64,000 nt of DNA from Aureivirga sp. CE67 (lineage in GTDB: Bacteria > Bacteroidota > Bacteroidia > Flavobacteriales > Flavobacteriaceae), in the NCBI RefSeq assembly GCF_015767245.1, contig NZ_JADOTV010000001.1, forward strand, positions 248,001-312,000, in the 5' to 3' direction. Shown in pieces: positions 1-9,712 of this stretch. A program made the translations under genes and the position numbers. Positions within the stretch are counted from its first letter, which is position 1, and every line of letters begins with the position of its first letter. The notes under the pieces were generated by a model. The model saw nothing but the letters and a program-made list of their open reading frames with translations. It ran no database searches and was not told where the DNA came from.

Positions 1-1
1 A

Positions 2-1462
2 CTTTCAGAAATTGAAAATGTAATTTACCATTGTGCTGGTCTTTATTTAGAAGTAATTGCAGACGAGCATTATGCTGCACCTTCTTCTGAAATCAAATTA
101 GATATTGAAGCTATTAACAGGCTTGGAGATCATGTTGTTTTAAACCAAATTCACTTAGAAGGTATAGATCAAAATTTAGTTTTAAACAAAAAACTAGATA
201 TGAACCAACGTTTTAGCCAAATAGAAAAAATTGTGCTTCCTAAAAACATAAGCACTACAAATGCTTATTGGTTAAACAATCCTGGAACGATGGGAATGTA
301 TCATGTAGATGAGCAACATTTAATCAGTTTGCCAGAAACTCCAAGAGTTTTAAGAGCTCGTTTTGAATTAGAAATCGAAAATCAAAAGTTTACTTTCTTT
401 AAAGATATTGTATATAAAGAAAGAGATCCTGTAAAAGGAGAAGTTTATAAGCCTTTTGATATTACAACTCCTGTATTCGTAGATGTTTTAGAAAATGTTT
501 ACATTTTTGCAAACGACGAGCCAAAGAAAGTTGCTGTAAAAGTAAGAGCAGGAAAAGAAAACTTGGAAGGAAAAGTAGAAATTGATTTACCAAAAGGTTG
601 GAAAGTTTCTCCAAAAGATTTTGATTTCAATTTTAAAAATAAAGACGAAGAAAGAGTTTTTACTTTTGAAGTAACTCCTCCAAAAAAACAAAGCGAAGTT
701 ACCTTCTCTCCTATTGTTACACTTGGTAAAAAAGAATATTCGGATGTTTTAGCAGAAATCACTTATGACCATATTCCTAACCAAATGGTTGTAATGAAAG
801 AAAAAGCAAAAGTTGTTCGTTTAGACATCAAGAAAAAAGGAGATAATATCGGATATATCATGGGAGCTGGAGATTTAGTTCCAGAAAGTTTAGAACAAAT
901 TGGATACAAAATTCACCCAATTGATATTCGTAATGCTACAGAAAAAGAATTAGCAAAATTGGATGCTATTATTATCGGTATCAGAGCTTTTAACACGAAA
1001 GAAGATTTAAATATTTATCAATACAAACTTTTTGATTATATTGAGAACGGCGGAACAGTTATCGCCCAGTACAATACAAACAGAGGTTTGAAAGTGGATA
1101 ATATTGCACCTTATGCCCTTAATATTTCTAGGGATCGTGTAACAGAAGAGAATGCAAAAGTTAAATTTATCAACCCAAAACATGATATCTTAAACTATCC
1201 AAACAAGATTACTAAAAAAGACTTTGAAGGATGGGTACAAGAAAGAGGTTTATATTTTGCAAATAAATGGGACAAAGAGTTTGAACCAATTTTAAGTTCT
1301 CGTGATGAAGGAGAATCTGCAAAAAAAGGAGGTTTACTGGTTGCTAAATACGGCAAAGGATATTTCATCTACACTGGTTATTCTTGGTTTAGAGAGTTGC
1401 CAGCTGGAGTTCCTGGAGCCTACAGAATTTTCGCTAATTTAATTTCGATTGGAAAAAAATAA
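2..1462 (+). CDS. PIG-L family deacetylase, C-terminal part (5' end outside window)
   Basis: The reading frame is open from base 2, so an internal ATG at 200 is not the start; about 486 C-terminal residues are visible. The first visible residues (IYHCAGLYLEVIADE) resemble the middle of the roughly 830-residue Bacteroidota PIG-L/LmbE-like proteins, whose N-terminal zinc deacetylase domain would lie upstream of the window. The middle part looks like beta-sandwich (NEW3-like). The C-terminal part (GYIMGAGDLVPESL, then DAIIIGIRAFNT and NGGTVIAQYNT) resembles a ThuA/class I amidotransferase-like Rossmann fold. It is followed 6 bp later by a small membrane protein and then a sodium:solute symporter, an arrangement I recall as common in flavobacteria. 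The family assignment rests on recall of architecture because the catalytic domain is not visible. Confidence 0.75.
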   Translation, partial: LSEIENVIYHCAGLYLEVIADEHYAAPSSEIKLDIEAINRLGDHVVLNQIHLEGIDQNLVLNKKLDMNQRFSQIEKIVLPKNISTTNAYWLNNPGTMGMYHVDEQHLISLPETPRVLRARFELEIENQKFTFFKDIVYKERDPVKGEVYKPFDITTPVFVDVLENVYIFANDEPKKVAVKVRAGKENLEGKVEIDLPKGWKVSPKDFDFNFKNKDEERVFTFEVTPPKKQSEVTFSPIVTLGKKEYSDVLAEITYDHIPNQMVVMKEKAKVVRLDIKKKGDNIGYIMGAGDLVPESLEQIGYKIHPIDIRNATEKELAKLDAIIIGIRAFNTKEDLNIYQYKLFDYIENGGTVIAQYNTNRGLKVDNIAPYALNISRDRVTEENAKVKFINPKHDILNYPNKITKKDFEGWVQERGLYFANKWDKEFEPILSSRDEGESAKKGGLLVAKYGKGYFIYTGYSWFRELPAGVPGAYRIFANLISIGKK

Positions 1463-1468
1463 TCAACT

Positions 1469-1591
1469 ATGGGAGAATCTGAGGACAAACCACCATTTTT
1501 TAAATCTTGGAAACACGTCTATCTTTTCGTGCTTTTGTTCCAAGTATTTTTAATCATATTATTCACTATCATTACTGAAGCTTACAAATAA
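1469..1591 (+). CDS. 40-residue single-pass membrane protein between deacetylase and symporter
   Basis: A short frame starts with ATG 6 bp after the deacetylase stop and ends in TAA exactly one base before the symporter ATG. The product begins MGESEDKPPFFKSWKHVY and continues as one hydrophobic segment of about 18 residues (residues 18-35) with a short polar tail. The perfect fit between two co-directional genes and the amphipathic-then-hydrophobic layout argue that it is a real gene. A similar small protein with a PPFFKSW-like start is, from memory, common at this place in flavobacteria. It may be a partner subunit of the symporter, but that is inference; no known domain is recognised. Confidence 0.75.
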   Translation: MGESEDKPPFFKSWKHVYLFVLLFQVFLIILFTIITEAYK

Positions 1592-3331
1592 ATGCATTTA
1601 TTAGATTGGATTGTACTGGGCGCTATACTGCTGCTCATTGTCGGGTATGGAATCTATAAAACCCGAAATATAAACACGACTGAATCCTACTTAAAAGGGA
1701 CACAAACCATGCCTTGGTGGGCAATCGGACTTTCTGTAATGGCAACACAAGCCAGCGCAATTACGTTTCTTTCAACACCAGGACAAGCATACGATGACGG
1801 AATGCGTTTTGCGCAATTCTATTTCGGATTGCCAATTGCAATGATTCTTCTTTGTGTCTTTGTGATTCCTTTTTATTATAAACTAAACGTTTACACAGCC
1901 TATGAATTCTTAGAAAAACGTTTTGATTTAAAAACTAGAACTTTAACAGCAGTTTTCTTTTTGGTTCAAAGAGGGCTTTCTGCTGGATTAACCATTTTTG
2001 CTCCTGCAATTATTCTTTCTTCCATTATTGGTTGGGATTTAAATATCACGAATCTTCTGATTGGACTTTTAGTTATTGTCTACACTGTTTCTGGAGGAAC
2101 AGCTGCGGTAAGTCAGACGCAGAAACAACAAATGTTTGTAATTCTTACAGGTATGTTTATTGCCTTTTTGATTCTTGTTCAAAAACTTCCTGAAAATGTA
2201 AATGTTGGAGATGCAGTGGATATTGCTGGTTATATGGGAAAAATGAACATTGTAGATTTCGAATTTGATTTGGATAATAAATACAATATCTGGAGTGCAC
2301 TTCTTGGAGGTACTTTCCTTTTCTTGGCTTATTTCGGAACAGATCAATCGCAAGTACAACGTTATCTTTCTGGAAAAAACTTGGCAGAAACAAAACTTGG
2401 TCTTCTTTTCAACGGAATCTTTAAAGTACCAATGCAGGTTGGAATTCTTTTCATTGGAATCATGGTTTTTACTTTTTTCCAATTTCATAAAGCACCACTT
2501 CATTTTAACCGTTCCAATGTAGAGTCTATTAAAAATTCTGAATATGGACCACAATATGCTGAATTACAAAAAGAATATAGCAAGGTTGGAGATGAGAAAA
2601 GAGCTGCTATTTATGAAGTTCTTGCAAATGAAAAAGCAAATCAACCTAACGAAAAGGCAATTGAAAACATGAACGTTCTAGAAAATAAAGAACGTGATTT
2701 AAGAGAAAACGCAAAAACTATTATCTCAGAATATTCTGAAAAGAATGATTTAAATCTAGAAACAAATGATTCTGATTATGTTTTCATTACTTTCATCATG
2801 AACTATCTTCCTACAGGATTGATTGGGTTATTATTGGCAGTAATTTTCTCTGCTGCGATGTCTTCTACTGCTTCGGAATTGAATGCACTTTCTACAACAA
2901 CAGTAATTGATATTTATAAAAGATCTTTCGTAAAAAATCAAAGTGATAAACACTATCTAAGAATGTCAAAATTCTTTACACTTCTTTGGGGAGCAATGGC
3001 GCTATTCTTTGCCACATTTATTTCGCTTTTCGCCAACCTGATTGAAGCTGTAAACGTAATCGGTTCTCTTTTCTACGGAACTGTTCTTGGAGTTTTTGTT
3101 GTTGCTTTCTTTGTGAAATTTGTAAGAGGAAATGCCGTTTTCTTAGCAGCAATTGCTGGAGAAATCATTGTTGTTACTCTTTTCATTTTAGACAAAAAAG
3201 AAATTATTGATCTAACTTATTTATGGTTAAACCTTATCGGTTGTGCGGCTGTAGTTTTCTTCGGAATTCTTTTCCAAATTATCCGACCAAGCAAAGGAGA
3301 ACCAGAAAAAGAATTAAGTTTAGAATCTTAA
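1592..3331 (+). CDS. Sodium:solute symporter (SSS family)
   Basis: This 579-residue inner membrane protein has about 13 hydrophobic segments starting with LDWIVLGAILLLIVGYG. Early segments carry SSS-type features (WWAIGLSVMATQASAITFLS, then TPGQAYDDGMRFAQFYFG) and a Gly-rich YTVSGGTAAVSQTQ stretch. It should import a small solute using the sodium gradient; the substrate cannot be read from the sequence. A hydrophilic, charged insertion of about 90 residues (roughly 300-390) interrupts the membrane core, as in other long Bacteroidota SSS proteins. It begins directly after the small membrane protein and shares its operon with the deacetylase, so the operon may process and take up a deacetylated product. 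A strong hairpin terminator follows. Confidence 0.9.
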   Translation: MHLLDWIVLGAILLLIVGYGIYKTRNINTTESYLKGTQTMPWWAIGLSVMATQASAITFLSTPGQAYDDGMRFAQFYFGLPIAMILLCVFVIPFYYKLNVYTAYEFLEKRFDLKTRTLTAVFFLVQRGLSAGLTIFAPAIILSSIIGWDLNITNLLIGLLVIVYTVSGGTAAVSQTQKQQMFVILTGMFIAFLILVQKLPENVNVGDAVDIAGYMGKMNIVDFEFDLDNKYNIWSALLGGTFLFLAYFGTDQSQVQRYLSGKNLAETKLGLLFNGIFKVPMQVGILFIGIMVFTFFQFHKAPLHFNRSNVESIKNSEYGPQYAELQKEYSKVGDEKRAAIYEVLANEKANQPNEKAIENMNVLENKERDLRENAKTIISEYSEKNDLNLETNDSDYVFITFIMNYLPTGLIGLLLAVIFSAAMSSTASELNALSTTTVIDIYKRSFVKNQSDKHYLRMSKFFTLLWGAMALFFATFISLFANLIEAVNVIGSLFYGTVLGVFVVAFFVKFVRGNAVFLAAIAGEIIVVTLFILDKKEIIDLTYLWLNLIGCAAVVFFGILFQIIRPSKGEPEKELSLES

Positions 3332-3352
3332 TAATAAAATATCTTAGAAATT

Positions 3353-3380
3353 AAAAACCTCCTTATTGGGAGGTTTTTTT
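3353..3380. terminator. Bidirectional rho-independent terminator
   Basis: The inverted repeat AAAAACCTCC / GGAGGTTTTT has a 6-nt loop and a T-run, between the symporter (+) and the convergent minus-strand gene. Its last bases overlap the stop of the opposing gene. Confidence 0.85.
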
Positions 3381-3795
3381 ATAAATCGAACTCTATAACA
3401 GAATCACTTTTCAAATTTTTCTTGGACTCTCTAAATAACTGCACCTCAGCAAAACTTTGCTTCCTACCTCCTGCACGAATAATTCTATCAATATATTTGA
3501 TAAAATCTACCGATTCTTCACCAAAATTTTTACCAATAATAATAACTTCATCTACAGGAAAAGTTTCATAATCATACGCTTGTTTTGCAGAAAAACCAAT
3601 TGTTTTAAAACTATATTCTTTTGCAAGTTCATAAGCTATTTTAGGAACTCCTGTATTTGTAAAACCACTTACAATTTCAACTTCAAAGTATTCTTTTTGT
3701 ATTTGTTTAAAAATTTCATCAAGAAAAGATTTCGCTTTTTCAACATCAAAATCATTTGTACTATATCCTACAATTCCAATTTTTATTTTTCTCAT
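3379..3795 (-). CDS. SLOG/LOG-like Rossmann protein, function unknown
   Basis: The product is 138 residues with alternating beta/alpha pattern: a start of KIKIGIVGYS, then VEIVSGFTNTGVPKIAYELA, then KTIGFSAKQA and DEVIIIGKNFGEE, ending near RAGGRKQSFAEV. The order of a GxxGYS strand, a 'VSG..GVP..A' loop and a late Gly-rich loop is that of the SLOG nucleotide-binding superfamily (DprA/LOG relatives). The PGGxGTxxE catalytic motif of true LOG cytokinin phosphohydrolases is not present, so enzymatic activity is doubtful. It lies 9 bp downstream of the DUF2007-like gene and is probably co-transcribed. It is a soluble cytoplasmic protein with no signal peptide. Confidence 0.5.
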   Translation of the reverse strand: MRKIKIGIVGYSTNDFDVEKAKSFLDEIFKQIQKEYFEVEIVSGFTNTGVPKIAYELAKEYSFKTIGFSAKQAYDYETFPVDEVIIIGKNFGEESVDFIKYIDRIIRAGGRKQSFAEVQLFRESKKNLKSDSVIEFDL

Positions 3796-3804
3796 ATCTC
3801 AAAC

Positions 3805-4461
3805 CTACAACATCATCAAAATCTGGCTCATCACAATTATAAACATCATCACAATTCCTAAATAGAAAATCTTTACACCATGCTTACGATCATGATCTGA
3901 GTAAGAAAATACACGTTTTCCGTTTGGTAAAGTTTTCTTAGAATTCATCAAAGAATAACCGATAATTAAACCAAAAATCCCACCAAGTAATGAAAAGATA
4001 TAACCAGCAGCAATCCAAGTTTTCTGACTTTTCTCTGGTTTTGCAAGGTCTAGCATTCTTTTATTTCGCAATCCATTCAGTAATTTTAAGTCTACTTTTC
4101 TTCCTCGTTCTTTCAGAATTTTTTGCGCCAATAAATAATCCAACTCACTCCACTCATCATATTTCAGCAAAACATCATAAAGTTCTTCATCCGTAAACTG
4201 AAATAAATAATAATCCTTATCAATCGAATCCATATAACTTTCCGTATATTCTTTCAGAGCTTCTTTTGCTCTTTTAAAATCGGATTCTTTAATTTTTATA
4301 ATTGCAGAATATTGTAGTGTACTTCCTGTAAAAGTTACATCTACAGGAGGCGTATCATCCGTAAGAATAGATTTTATATGTTGTTCTTCTAAAATTTTTT
4401 GTACCTCTTTTGCCTCCGCTACTGTCTGAAATTTTTTAAAAGCTCTAAATTCTTCTTGCAT
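3805..4461 (-). CDS. DUF2007-like N-domain protein with C-terminal membrane segments
   Basis: This 218-residue protein begins with a DUF2007-like alpha/beta module (residues 5-75: FRAFKKFQTVAEAKEVQKIL, a middle strand and a closing DFKRAKEALKEY), a fold resembling putative signal-transducing proteins. A soluble linker follows, with YDVLLKYDEWSELDYLLAQ. The C-terminal third has two hydrophobic segments (AAGYIFSLLGGIFGLIIGYS and IFYLGIVMMFIIVMSQILMM), so the protein is anchored in the inner membrane with the DUF2007 module in the cytoplasm. The next gene starts 9 bp downstream. No catalytic residues were recognised; the role is unknown. Confidence 0.6.
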   Translation of the reverse strand: MQEEFRAFKKFQTVAEAKEVQKILEEQHIKSILTDDTPPVDVTFTGSTLQYSAIIKIKESDFKRAKEALKEYTESYMDSIDKDYYLFQFTDEELYDVLLKYDEWSELDYLLAQKILKERGRKVDLKLLNGLRNKRMLDLAKPEKSQKTWIAAGYIFSLLGGIFGLIIGYSLMNSKKTLPNGKRVFSYSDHDRKHGVKIFYLGIVMMFIIVMSQILMML

Positions 4462-4522
4462 AGTTTGTGTTCAATTCTTATTTGTACTCAAAGATAGAAT
4501 TTTAGGGATATTTTCAAAATGA

Positions 4523-4550
4523 AAAAGCTTCCAAAATGGAAGCTTTTCTC
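4523..4550 (-). terminator. Terminator downstream of the T9SS type B gene
   Basis: A perfect 10-bp inverted repeat AAAAGCTTCC / GGAAGCTTTT with a 5-nt loop lies directly after the minus-strand stop codon. Confidence 0.8.
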
Positions 4551-7500
4551 TATCTTTTTAAAGTGAAATGACCTCGATATTCTTTACCATTTCTTCTTTT
4601 AATCAAAAACCAATAATCAGTAGAAGGTAATTGTTCTCCATTTTTAGTTCCATCCCAACCTCGATCTTTTCCTAAAAATTTTGAAATCAATTTACCATAT
4701 CTATCAAAAATAAATATCTCATTATATTTTTCACTATCAGCATTGTTAATCTGCCAATAATCATGAATTCCATCACCATTTGGAGTAAAATATTGTGGAT
4801 AATAAAGTAAATATGTTTCTTTAGATAAAACACCACAACCATTTTTATCTCTAACATAAACTGTATAAGAATTCACTTGTAAATCTTCAAAAATAGGTTC
4901 ATCTTGGTAATTTTCACCATCTAAAGAATATTCATAATCTCCTTTTCCTTCCACTTGAACTTCTATTTTATTTTTATCAAATGTCCAATCAGAATTTACA
5001 AATTCTATTTTGTTGGCAAATGTTGATTGAATTACATTAAAACTTTTAGTTGTTTCGCAAATTGTACCTAATGCAGTTATTGTTTGCGCTGTAACATCAT
5101 ATATTCCTGGTGTATTAACTGTAATAACATTAGATGTTTCGCCAGTAGACCAAATATAATTATCATATATATCTTCAACATATAACTCTAAAACATCATG
5201 GTTACAAATAATTTGATTTTCATCTAATAATAATTCTGGTTTTTCTATTACATTTAAAACTAAATTAGCTATTTCAAAACATTCTGAATATAAAGAATTT
5301 TCGACTCTTATAAATAACTGTTGATTTGAGATAGTGTTTTCATAATAATCATTAGTAATAGTATTTATTTTATTTTCAGCATCCACAAGAGATTCATGAA
5401 TTGTTACTTCGAAAGTATCTGAAAACTGATTTTCTAAAATTTCATTTTTCAAATCTGATAAATTAAAAGAAGCTAATTGGTCATTTGAAGAATCATCACA
5501 AACTTCTAAATAGTAATTATCCTCCAGTAAGACAGAATCAAATATTTCTATGTTAAAATCTAAAACAGTATAACAGTTTGAATTACTGTTGTTTTGAGCA
5601 CGCAAATAGATCGTTTGAGGATTCGAGATATTTTGATAATTAAATGGTAAAGGGTTTACATTTAATAATGCATCGTTCTCTGATATAAAATATAAAATTT
5701 CAAAAGAATCATTTTCAAACTGATTTGAAATTGTAGTAAAATCAAATATTTCTACATTATCATTTGTAAAGTCATCACAAATTTTATAATCATCTATTTC
5801 TACTGATTCAAAAACCTCATCTACAATCAAATTAAAAGTAATCTCTTCAAAACATTCAGGTTTTAAAACGTTATAAATCTTAGCTGTAATTTCTTCATTT
5901 TCTGAATCATAGCTTAAAGGAAATGGACTAGACAGTATCATACCTGAAGAATTTGTATAAATAATCTCAATGTTATCTTGTGCTCCAATAATATTGTTTT
6001 CAATGAAAGATGTATCAAAAGTTGCAATCCCATCATGATTATCATCACAAGATCTAATATCCTCTATCTCATTTATAATGATTTTTGGCACGACTATTAA
6101 TTCTAATTGAGATTCAGAAAAACAACTATCATCGTCTATTTTTTTAGATTTAACATTTATTATTTTCGAACTAGAAACATATATGTTACTTAATTCTTCT
6201 GTAATGTCATTTCCATTTTCATCATAAAAATGTATTTCAACATCATTTAAATCATTTGAAAAATAACTAGCCATTTCAGATGTATCAAATTCAGCAATTC
6301 CATCTTCATCTGTATCACAAACAATTAATTCAAATGGTTCACTTATATTTGGAGTTTCTACAATATTTAACTCCAAGTGTTTTCCAAAAGCCATACAATC
6401 GCTATTTTCATTTTTAACTTTAATGTATATTTCTTGAAAAGTTAAATTTGTTCCATAATTTGAAATATCGAATATTTCATTTTCTTCTTGAAGAGCATCT
6501 TCACTATCTTCGTAATAAGAAACATTAATTATTTGACCTGAAAATATATCTTGGATTTCATTTTCTAAAAAAGAAAAATCAAAATAAGTCAAACCTGATT
6601 CGGCTTTACAATTACTCAAAGTAAATTGAAAATCGGCTGGAATTTGACTAGAATTTACAATTAAACTAACTGGTAACAATGAATAACATTCTTCTGTTGC
6701 AAATATTTTTACCCAAACCTCAGAATTATTGGGAATTAAATTTTCATAAGATTCTAAATTTCCTATTTGATTCTCAGAATTAATAGCATCTACTTCTGAA
6801 TTATAATAAACTATAGATAAATCTTCGTCTGTTTCTTGCTGAATTGACTCAGACAAATCATTTAAATTAAAAATTGAAATTCCATCTATATCATCATCAC
6901 ATTGTATCAATTCTAATGGCTGAGTAATTTCATCTGTATAAAAACTTACTATACTTAAATTAAAAGTTGTTGTCATATAACACAAAGAATCATAATTTGA
7001 AACAATTTTTACTTCTATAGTTTCATTTTCATCTTCATTCTGATAAGTTTCAGGATTGTCTATTGCAGTTGTTAAATCATCTATATTTCCAGACTCATTA
7101 AAATAATATAAAGTAAAATCTTCAGCATTAAGGTTTTCTAGAATTTCATCACTTTTAATTGTCAAGTCTAATATAATAATTCCATCATCATCTGTTCCAA
7201 AAGATGTATTATCACAAGCTTCAAAATCTGTCACAGAATTTTCTATTAGTTCAATTGGTATAATAGAAAATTCCTTTATTTCATCATAACAATCTATTGC
7301 ATCTATACTTCTAACTATAGCATAAATTTCTTGAGGTTCTGAATTATTATCTAAAACAAACTCATCTGGATTTTGAATAGATAAATTTACTTCCAAATTT
7401 TGAATGCTTTCAAAATAAACAACTTCATAATCTAAATCAGACAAACCATTTAAAAGCAATTGTGTATTAGAAGTTAAATCAATATTATCTGAATCATCAC

Positions 7501-8881
7501 ATATATATAAATCTATAGGTGTTCCAGAAATTGGAATGTCAAATATTTCTACTTCAATTGAATTATTTATAGTATATTCATTTAAATCTACTGTAACATT
7601 TACAGTATATACACCAGAGCTACCATAAGTATGTATAGGATTTGTTTCATTAGAAGTATTTGAATCCCCAAAATCCCAAGTTACACTATCTTCATTTTCA
7701 ATCCCTAAAAGAGTGAATTGTGTTGACTCTCCCAAACAAACATTTTCAACACTTATTGTTCCATAAAAAGAAGATTGAATAAATGGCGGTAAACCATATT
7801 TTGATAATCTATCTCCAAGATACATATCTTCCTCAGTATAATTACAAGCTGTACCTACTACATTAACATTTCTAATAACATCCAAATAATGACTATTACG
7901 AATAGCCACATAAATTTTACCATTTGGACCTAATTGCAATGCTCCATAAACCTTTTCATCATCTATTAAGATTGTCTTTGATGAAATAATATCATTTAAG
8001 TTATCAAAATCTAAATTATACTGAACAACTTGCCTATTACCATTATTATAGCCTGTCCTACTTATATAAAGTAATTTACTATTTGTTGAGAACTCTACTC
8101 CATAATTATCTTGATCTGTAGATAATATTTGAGGATTTGATAAGATTCCTGTGTCAATATCAAAATCATAAATTTCTAATCCAATTGCATATCTTGCTAC
8201 TGCAACTTTTTTTCCATTTGGAGAAATCTTAATTCCTCCTGCAGCTTCTACAAAAGGTAAAGATACTCCTCCAACATACTCTCCAACAGCACTTATTACA
8301 GGAGTTGTATTAACTCCAGAATTATCAATTTTAAATGATATGAATTGATTACTATTCCATTTATGGCTAATAATCCAATATTCGTTTGTCTCAGGATGTT
8401 TTATAGCACTAATTTTTTCTGTTGTTGGATTTTCAAGATAAATATTATCGTCAATTACCTTACCTAAACCTCCATTATAAGTAATATCAACAATAGAATA
8501 TCTTAACCCATATTCACCTGCAAAAGCATCAACTGTAAAAATGTAGTAGATATTTTCATCTTCAGGTTTAGGAATTATTATTGCAGAATGTGTACTTGAA
8601 AAATCACCATATAAACCTTGACCATTTTCCATAACTTCATGATTTTTATTATAAACTACAGAACCATCTGTATAAAATAAAAGATCTCCATTTGAGTCAG
8701 AAATTGAAGCACATCCTTCATCTGTGATTAATTCTCCATCTAGTAATGCAGACACATTTCCATTATCGAAATGAATTCCAGCATTACTACCAAAATACCA
8801 TGTTGTTGTTATTTGCTGAGAAAAACAATTGTAGAAAAACACTATTAAAAATAGTGTCAAAGCAAACTTTTTTGTTATCAT
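4550..8881 (-). CDS. Very large T9SS type B sorting-domain surface protein (propeller + PKD + repeats)
   Basis: The likely start is the ATG at 8881, giving a signal peptide beginning MITKKFALTLFLIVFF; an earlier TTG at 8902 would add seven residues and is less likely. The mature protein opens with a propeller-like region of about 370 residues (WYFGSNAGIHFDNG, later GLQLGPNGKIYVAIR-type blades), then a PKD domain (VTWDFGDSNTSNETNP). Eight repeats of about 80-90 residues follow, each beginning with an acidic Cys motif such as CDDDIDGISIFNLND, CDTDEDGIAEFDTS or CDDNHDGIATFDTS, which look calcium-binding. The C-terminus carries a type B sorting domain (FTPNGDGIHDYWQI ... RYGKLISKF ... RGWDGT). 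It is expected to be exported by the type IX system and held at the cell surface as an adhesin-like protein. Specific ligand unknown. Confidence 0.88.
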   Translation of the reverse strand: MITKKFALTLFLIVFFYNCFSQQITTTWYFGSNAGIHFDNGNVSALLDGELITDEGCASISDSNGDLLFYTDGSVVYNKNHEVMENGQGLYGDFSSTHSAIIIPKPEDENIYYIFTVDAFAGEYGLRYSIVDITYNGGLGKVIDDNIYLENPTTEKISAIKHPETNEYWIISHKWNSNQFISFKIDNSGVNTTPVISAVGEYVGGVSLPFVEAAGGIKISPNGKKVAVARYAIGLEIYDFDIDTGILSNPQILSTDQDNYGVEFSTNSKLLYISRTGYNNGNRQVVQYNLDFDNLNDIISSKTILIDDEKVYGALQLGPNGKIYVAIRNSHYLDVIRNVNVVGTACNYTEEDMYLGDRLSKYGLPPFIQSSFYGTISVENVCLGESTQFTLLGIENEDSVTWDFGDSNTSNETNPIHTYGSSGVYTVNVTVDLNEYTINNSIEVEIFDIPISGTPIDLYICDDSDNIDLTSNTQLLLNGLSDLDYEVVYFESIQNLEVNLSIQNPDEFVLDNNSEPQEIYAIVRSIDAIDCYDEIKEFSIIPIELIENSVTDFEACDNTSFGTDDDGIIILDLTIKSDEILENLNAEDFTLYYFNESGNIDDLTTAIDNPETYQNEDENETIEVKIVSNYDSLCYMTTTFNLSIVSFYTDEITQPLELIQCDDDIDGISIFNLNDLSESIQQETDEDLSIVYYNSEVDAINSENQIGNLESYENLIPNNSEVWVKIFATEECYSLLPVSLIVNSSQIPADFQFTLSNCKAESGLTYFDFSFLENEIQDIFSGQIINVSYYEDSEDALQEENEIFDISNYGTNLTFQEIYIKVKNENSDCMAFGKHLELNIVETPNISEPFELIVCDTDEDGIAEFDTSEMASYFSNDLNDVEIHFYDENGNDITEELSNIYVSSSKIINVKSKKIDDDSCFSESQLELIVVPKIIINEIEDIRSCDDNHDGIATFDTSFIENNIIGAQDNIEIIYTNSSGMILSSPFPLSYDSENEEITAKIYNVLKPECFEEITFNLIVDEVFESVEIDDYKICDDFTNDNVEIFDFTTISNQFENDSFEILYFISENDALLNVNPLPFNYQNISNPQTIYLRAQNNSNSNCYTVLDFNIEIFDSVLLEDNYYLEVCDDSSNDQLASFNLSDLKNEILENQFSDTFEVTIHESLVDAENKINTITNDYYENTISNQQLFIRVENSLYSECFEIANLVLNVIEKPELLLDENQIICNHDVLELYVEDIYDNYIWSTGETSNVITVNTPGIYDVTAQTITALGTICETTKSFNVIQSTFANKIEFVNSDWTFDKNKIEVQVEGKGDYEYSLDGENYQDEPIFEDLQVNSYTVYVRDKNGCGVLSKETYLLYYPQYFTPNGDGIHDYWQINNADSEKYNEIFIFDRYGKLISKFLGKDRGWDGTKNGEQLPSTDYWFLIKRRNGKEYRGHFTLKR

Positions 8882-8935
8882 TTTTATTTGCAATATTAAC
8901 AAATAATATCTGGAAATTCAAAACATTTTTTCAAC

Positions 8936-9712
8936 TCAAACCCCCATCCAACTATTAAAAGTCGCAGTAGTCGTTTGACTTGTTTTCAAAACTGCTTTTA
9001 AGTTTTTAAGAGTAATCGAAACTGTATTTTTATTATATCGATTTATTCTTTCCACAAAATTTTTATTCACCAACTCTCCCCTATTTATTTTAAAAAACAG
9101 TTCAGGATCTAAAATTTCTTGAATCGAAGTAAGCGAATTTTGGTTTAATAAATGTTTTTTTTCTTGCTGATCAAAAGCGAAAACAACACCATGATCTGCC
9201 TGAAAATATGCGATCTCTTGTGTTTTTAAAAAGTAAATTCCATTAGAAGTTTTTACAGAGATAAAATCCTTATAAATTGGTTTGTTTTTTTGTTGAAAAT
9301 AAGAATCTAATTCTTTAAAAATCGATTGTTGGTTTTGTTGTAAATTATCTTTTAAAGTCTGAAATTTATTCCAAGCTTTTTCAAAACGCACAAAAGTATA
9401 AGGTTTCAAAAGATATTCGATTCCGTTTGTTTCAAAAGCATTCATCCAAAAATCATTGTATGCAGTAGAAAATATAATCGGAGTTTTTACCGTCAATGAA
9501 CTATAAACATCAAAAACATTTCCGTCTCTTAGTTCAATATCTGAAAAAATCACATCTACCTCCGGATTCGTTTTCAAAAAATCCAAAGTATCATCCACCG
9601 TTTCTAATTCAGTAATTATTTCATACGGAACACCTAGTTTTTCAATATATAATTTCAGTTTTTTTCTCGCAGGAGCTTCATCCTCAATAATCGCAATCTT
9701 ATACATATTCAT
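8936..9712 (-). CDS. LytTR-family response regulator
   Basis: This 258-residue protein has an N-terminal receiver domain (IAIIEDEAPARKKLKLYI, phosphoacceptor Asp58 in FSDIEL, conserved Thr/Ser in IIFSTAYND, Lys in LLKPY) and a C-terminal LytTR DNA-binding domain from about residue 150 (FISVKTSNGIYFLKTQEIAY ... FFKINRGELVN ... V(E)RINRYN). It should bind DNA as a phosphorylation-dependent transcription factor. Its ATG overlaps the end of the kinase gene by 14 bp, so the two are translationally coupled and form a cognate pair. The target genes are not evident; the upstream membrane-anchored protein gene at 10.8-11.6 kb is a plausible partner by proximity. Confidence 0.93.
   Translation of the reverse strand: MNMYKIAIIEDEAPARKKLKLYIEKLGVPYEIITELETVDDTLDFLKTNPEVDVIFSDIELRDGNVFDVYSSLTVKTPIIFSTAYNDFWMNAFETNGIEYLLKPYTFVRFEKAWNKFQTLKDNLQQNQQSIFKELDSYFQQKNKPIYKDFISVKTSNGIYFLKTQEIAYFQADHGVVFAFDQQEKKHLLNQNSLTSIQEILDPELFFKINRGELVNKNFVERINRYNKNTVSITLKNLKAVLKTSQTTTATFNSWMGV

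Noticed and set aside
2069-2554. A 161-codon open frame antisense to the symporter gene
   Set aside because: It lies wholly inside a well-supported membrane protein gene and has no start-site signal or recognisable domain; it is a shadow frame of low-GC DNA.
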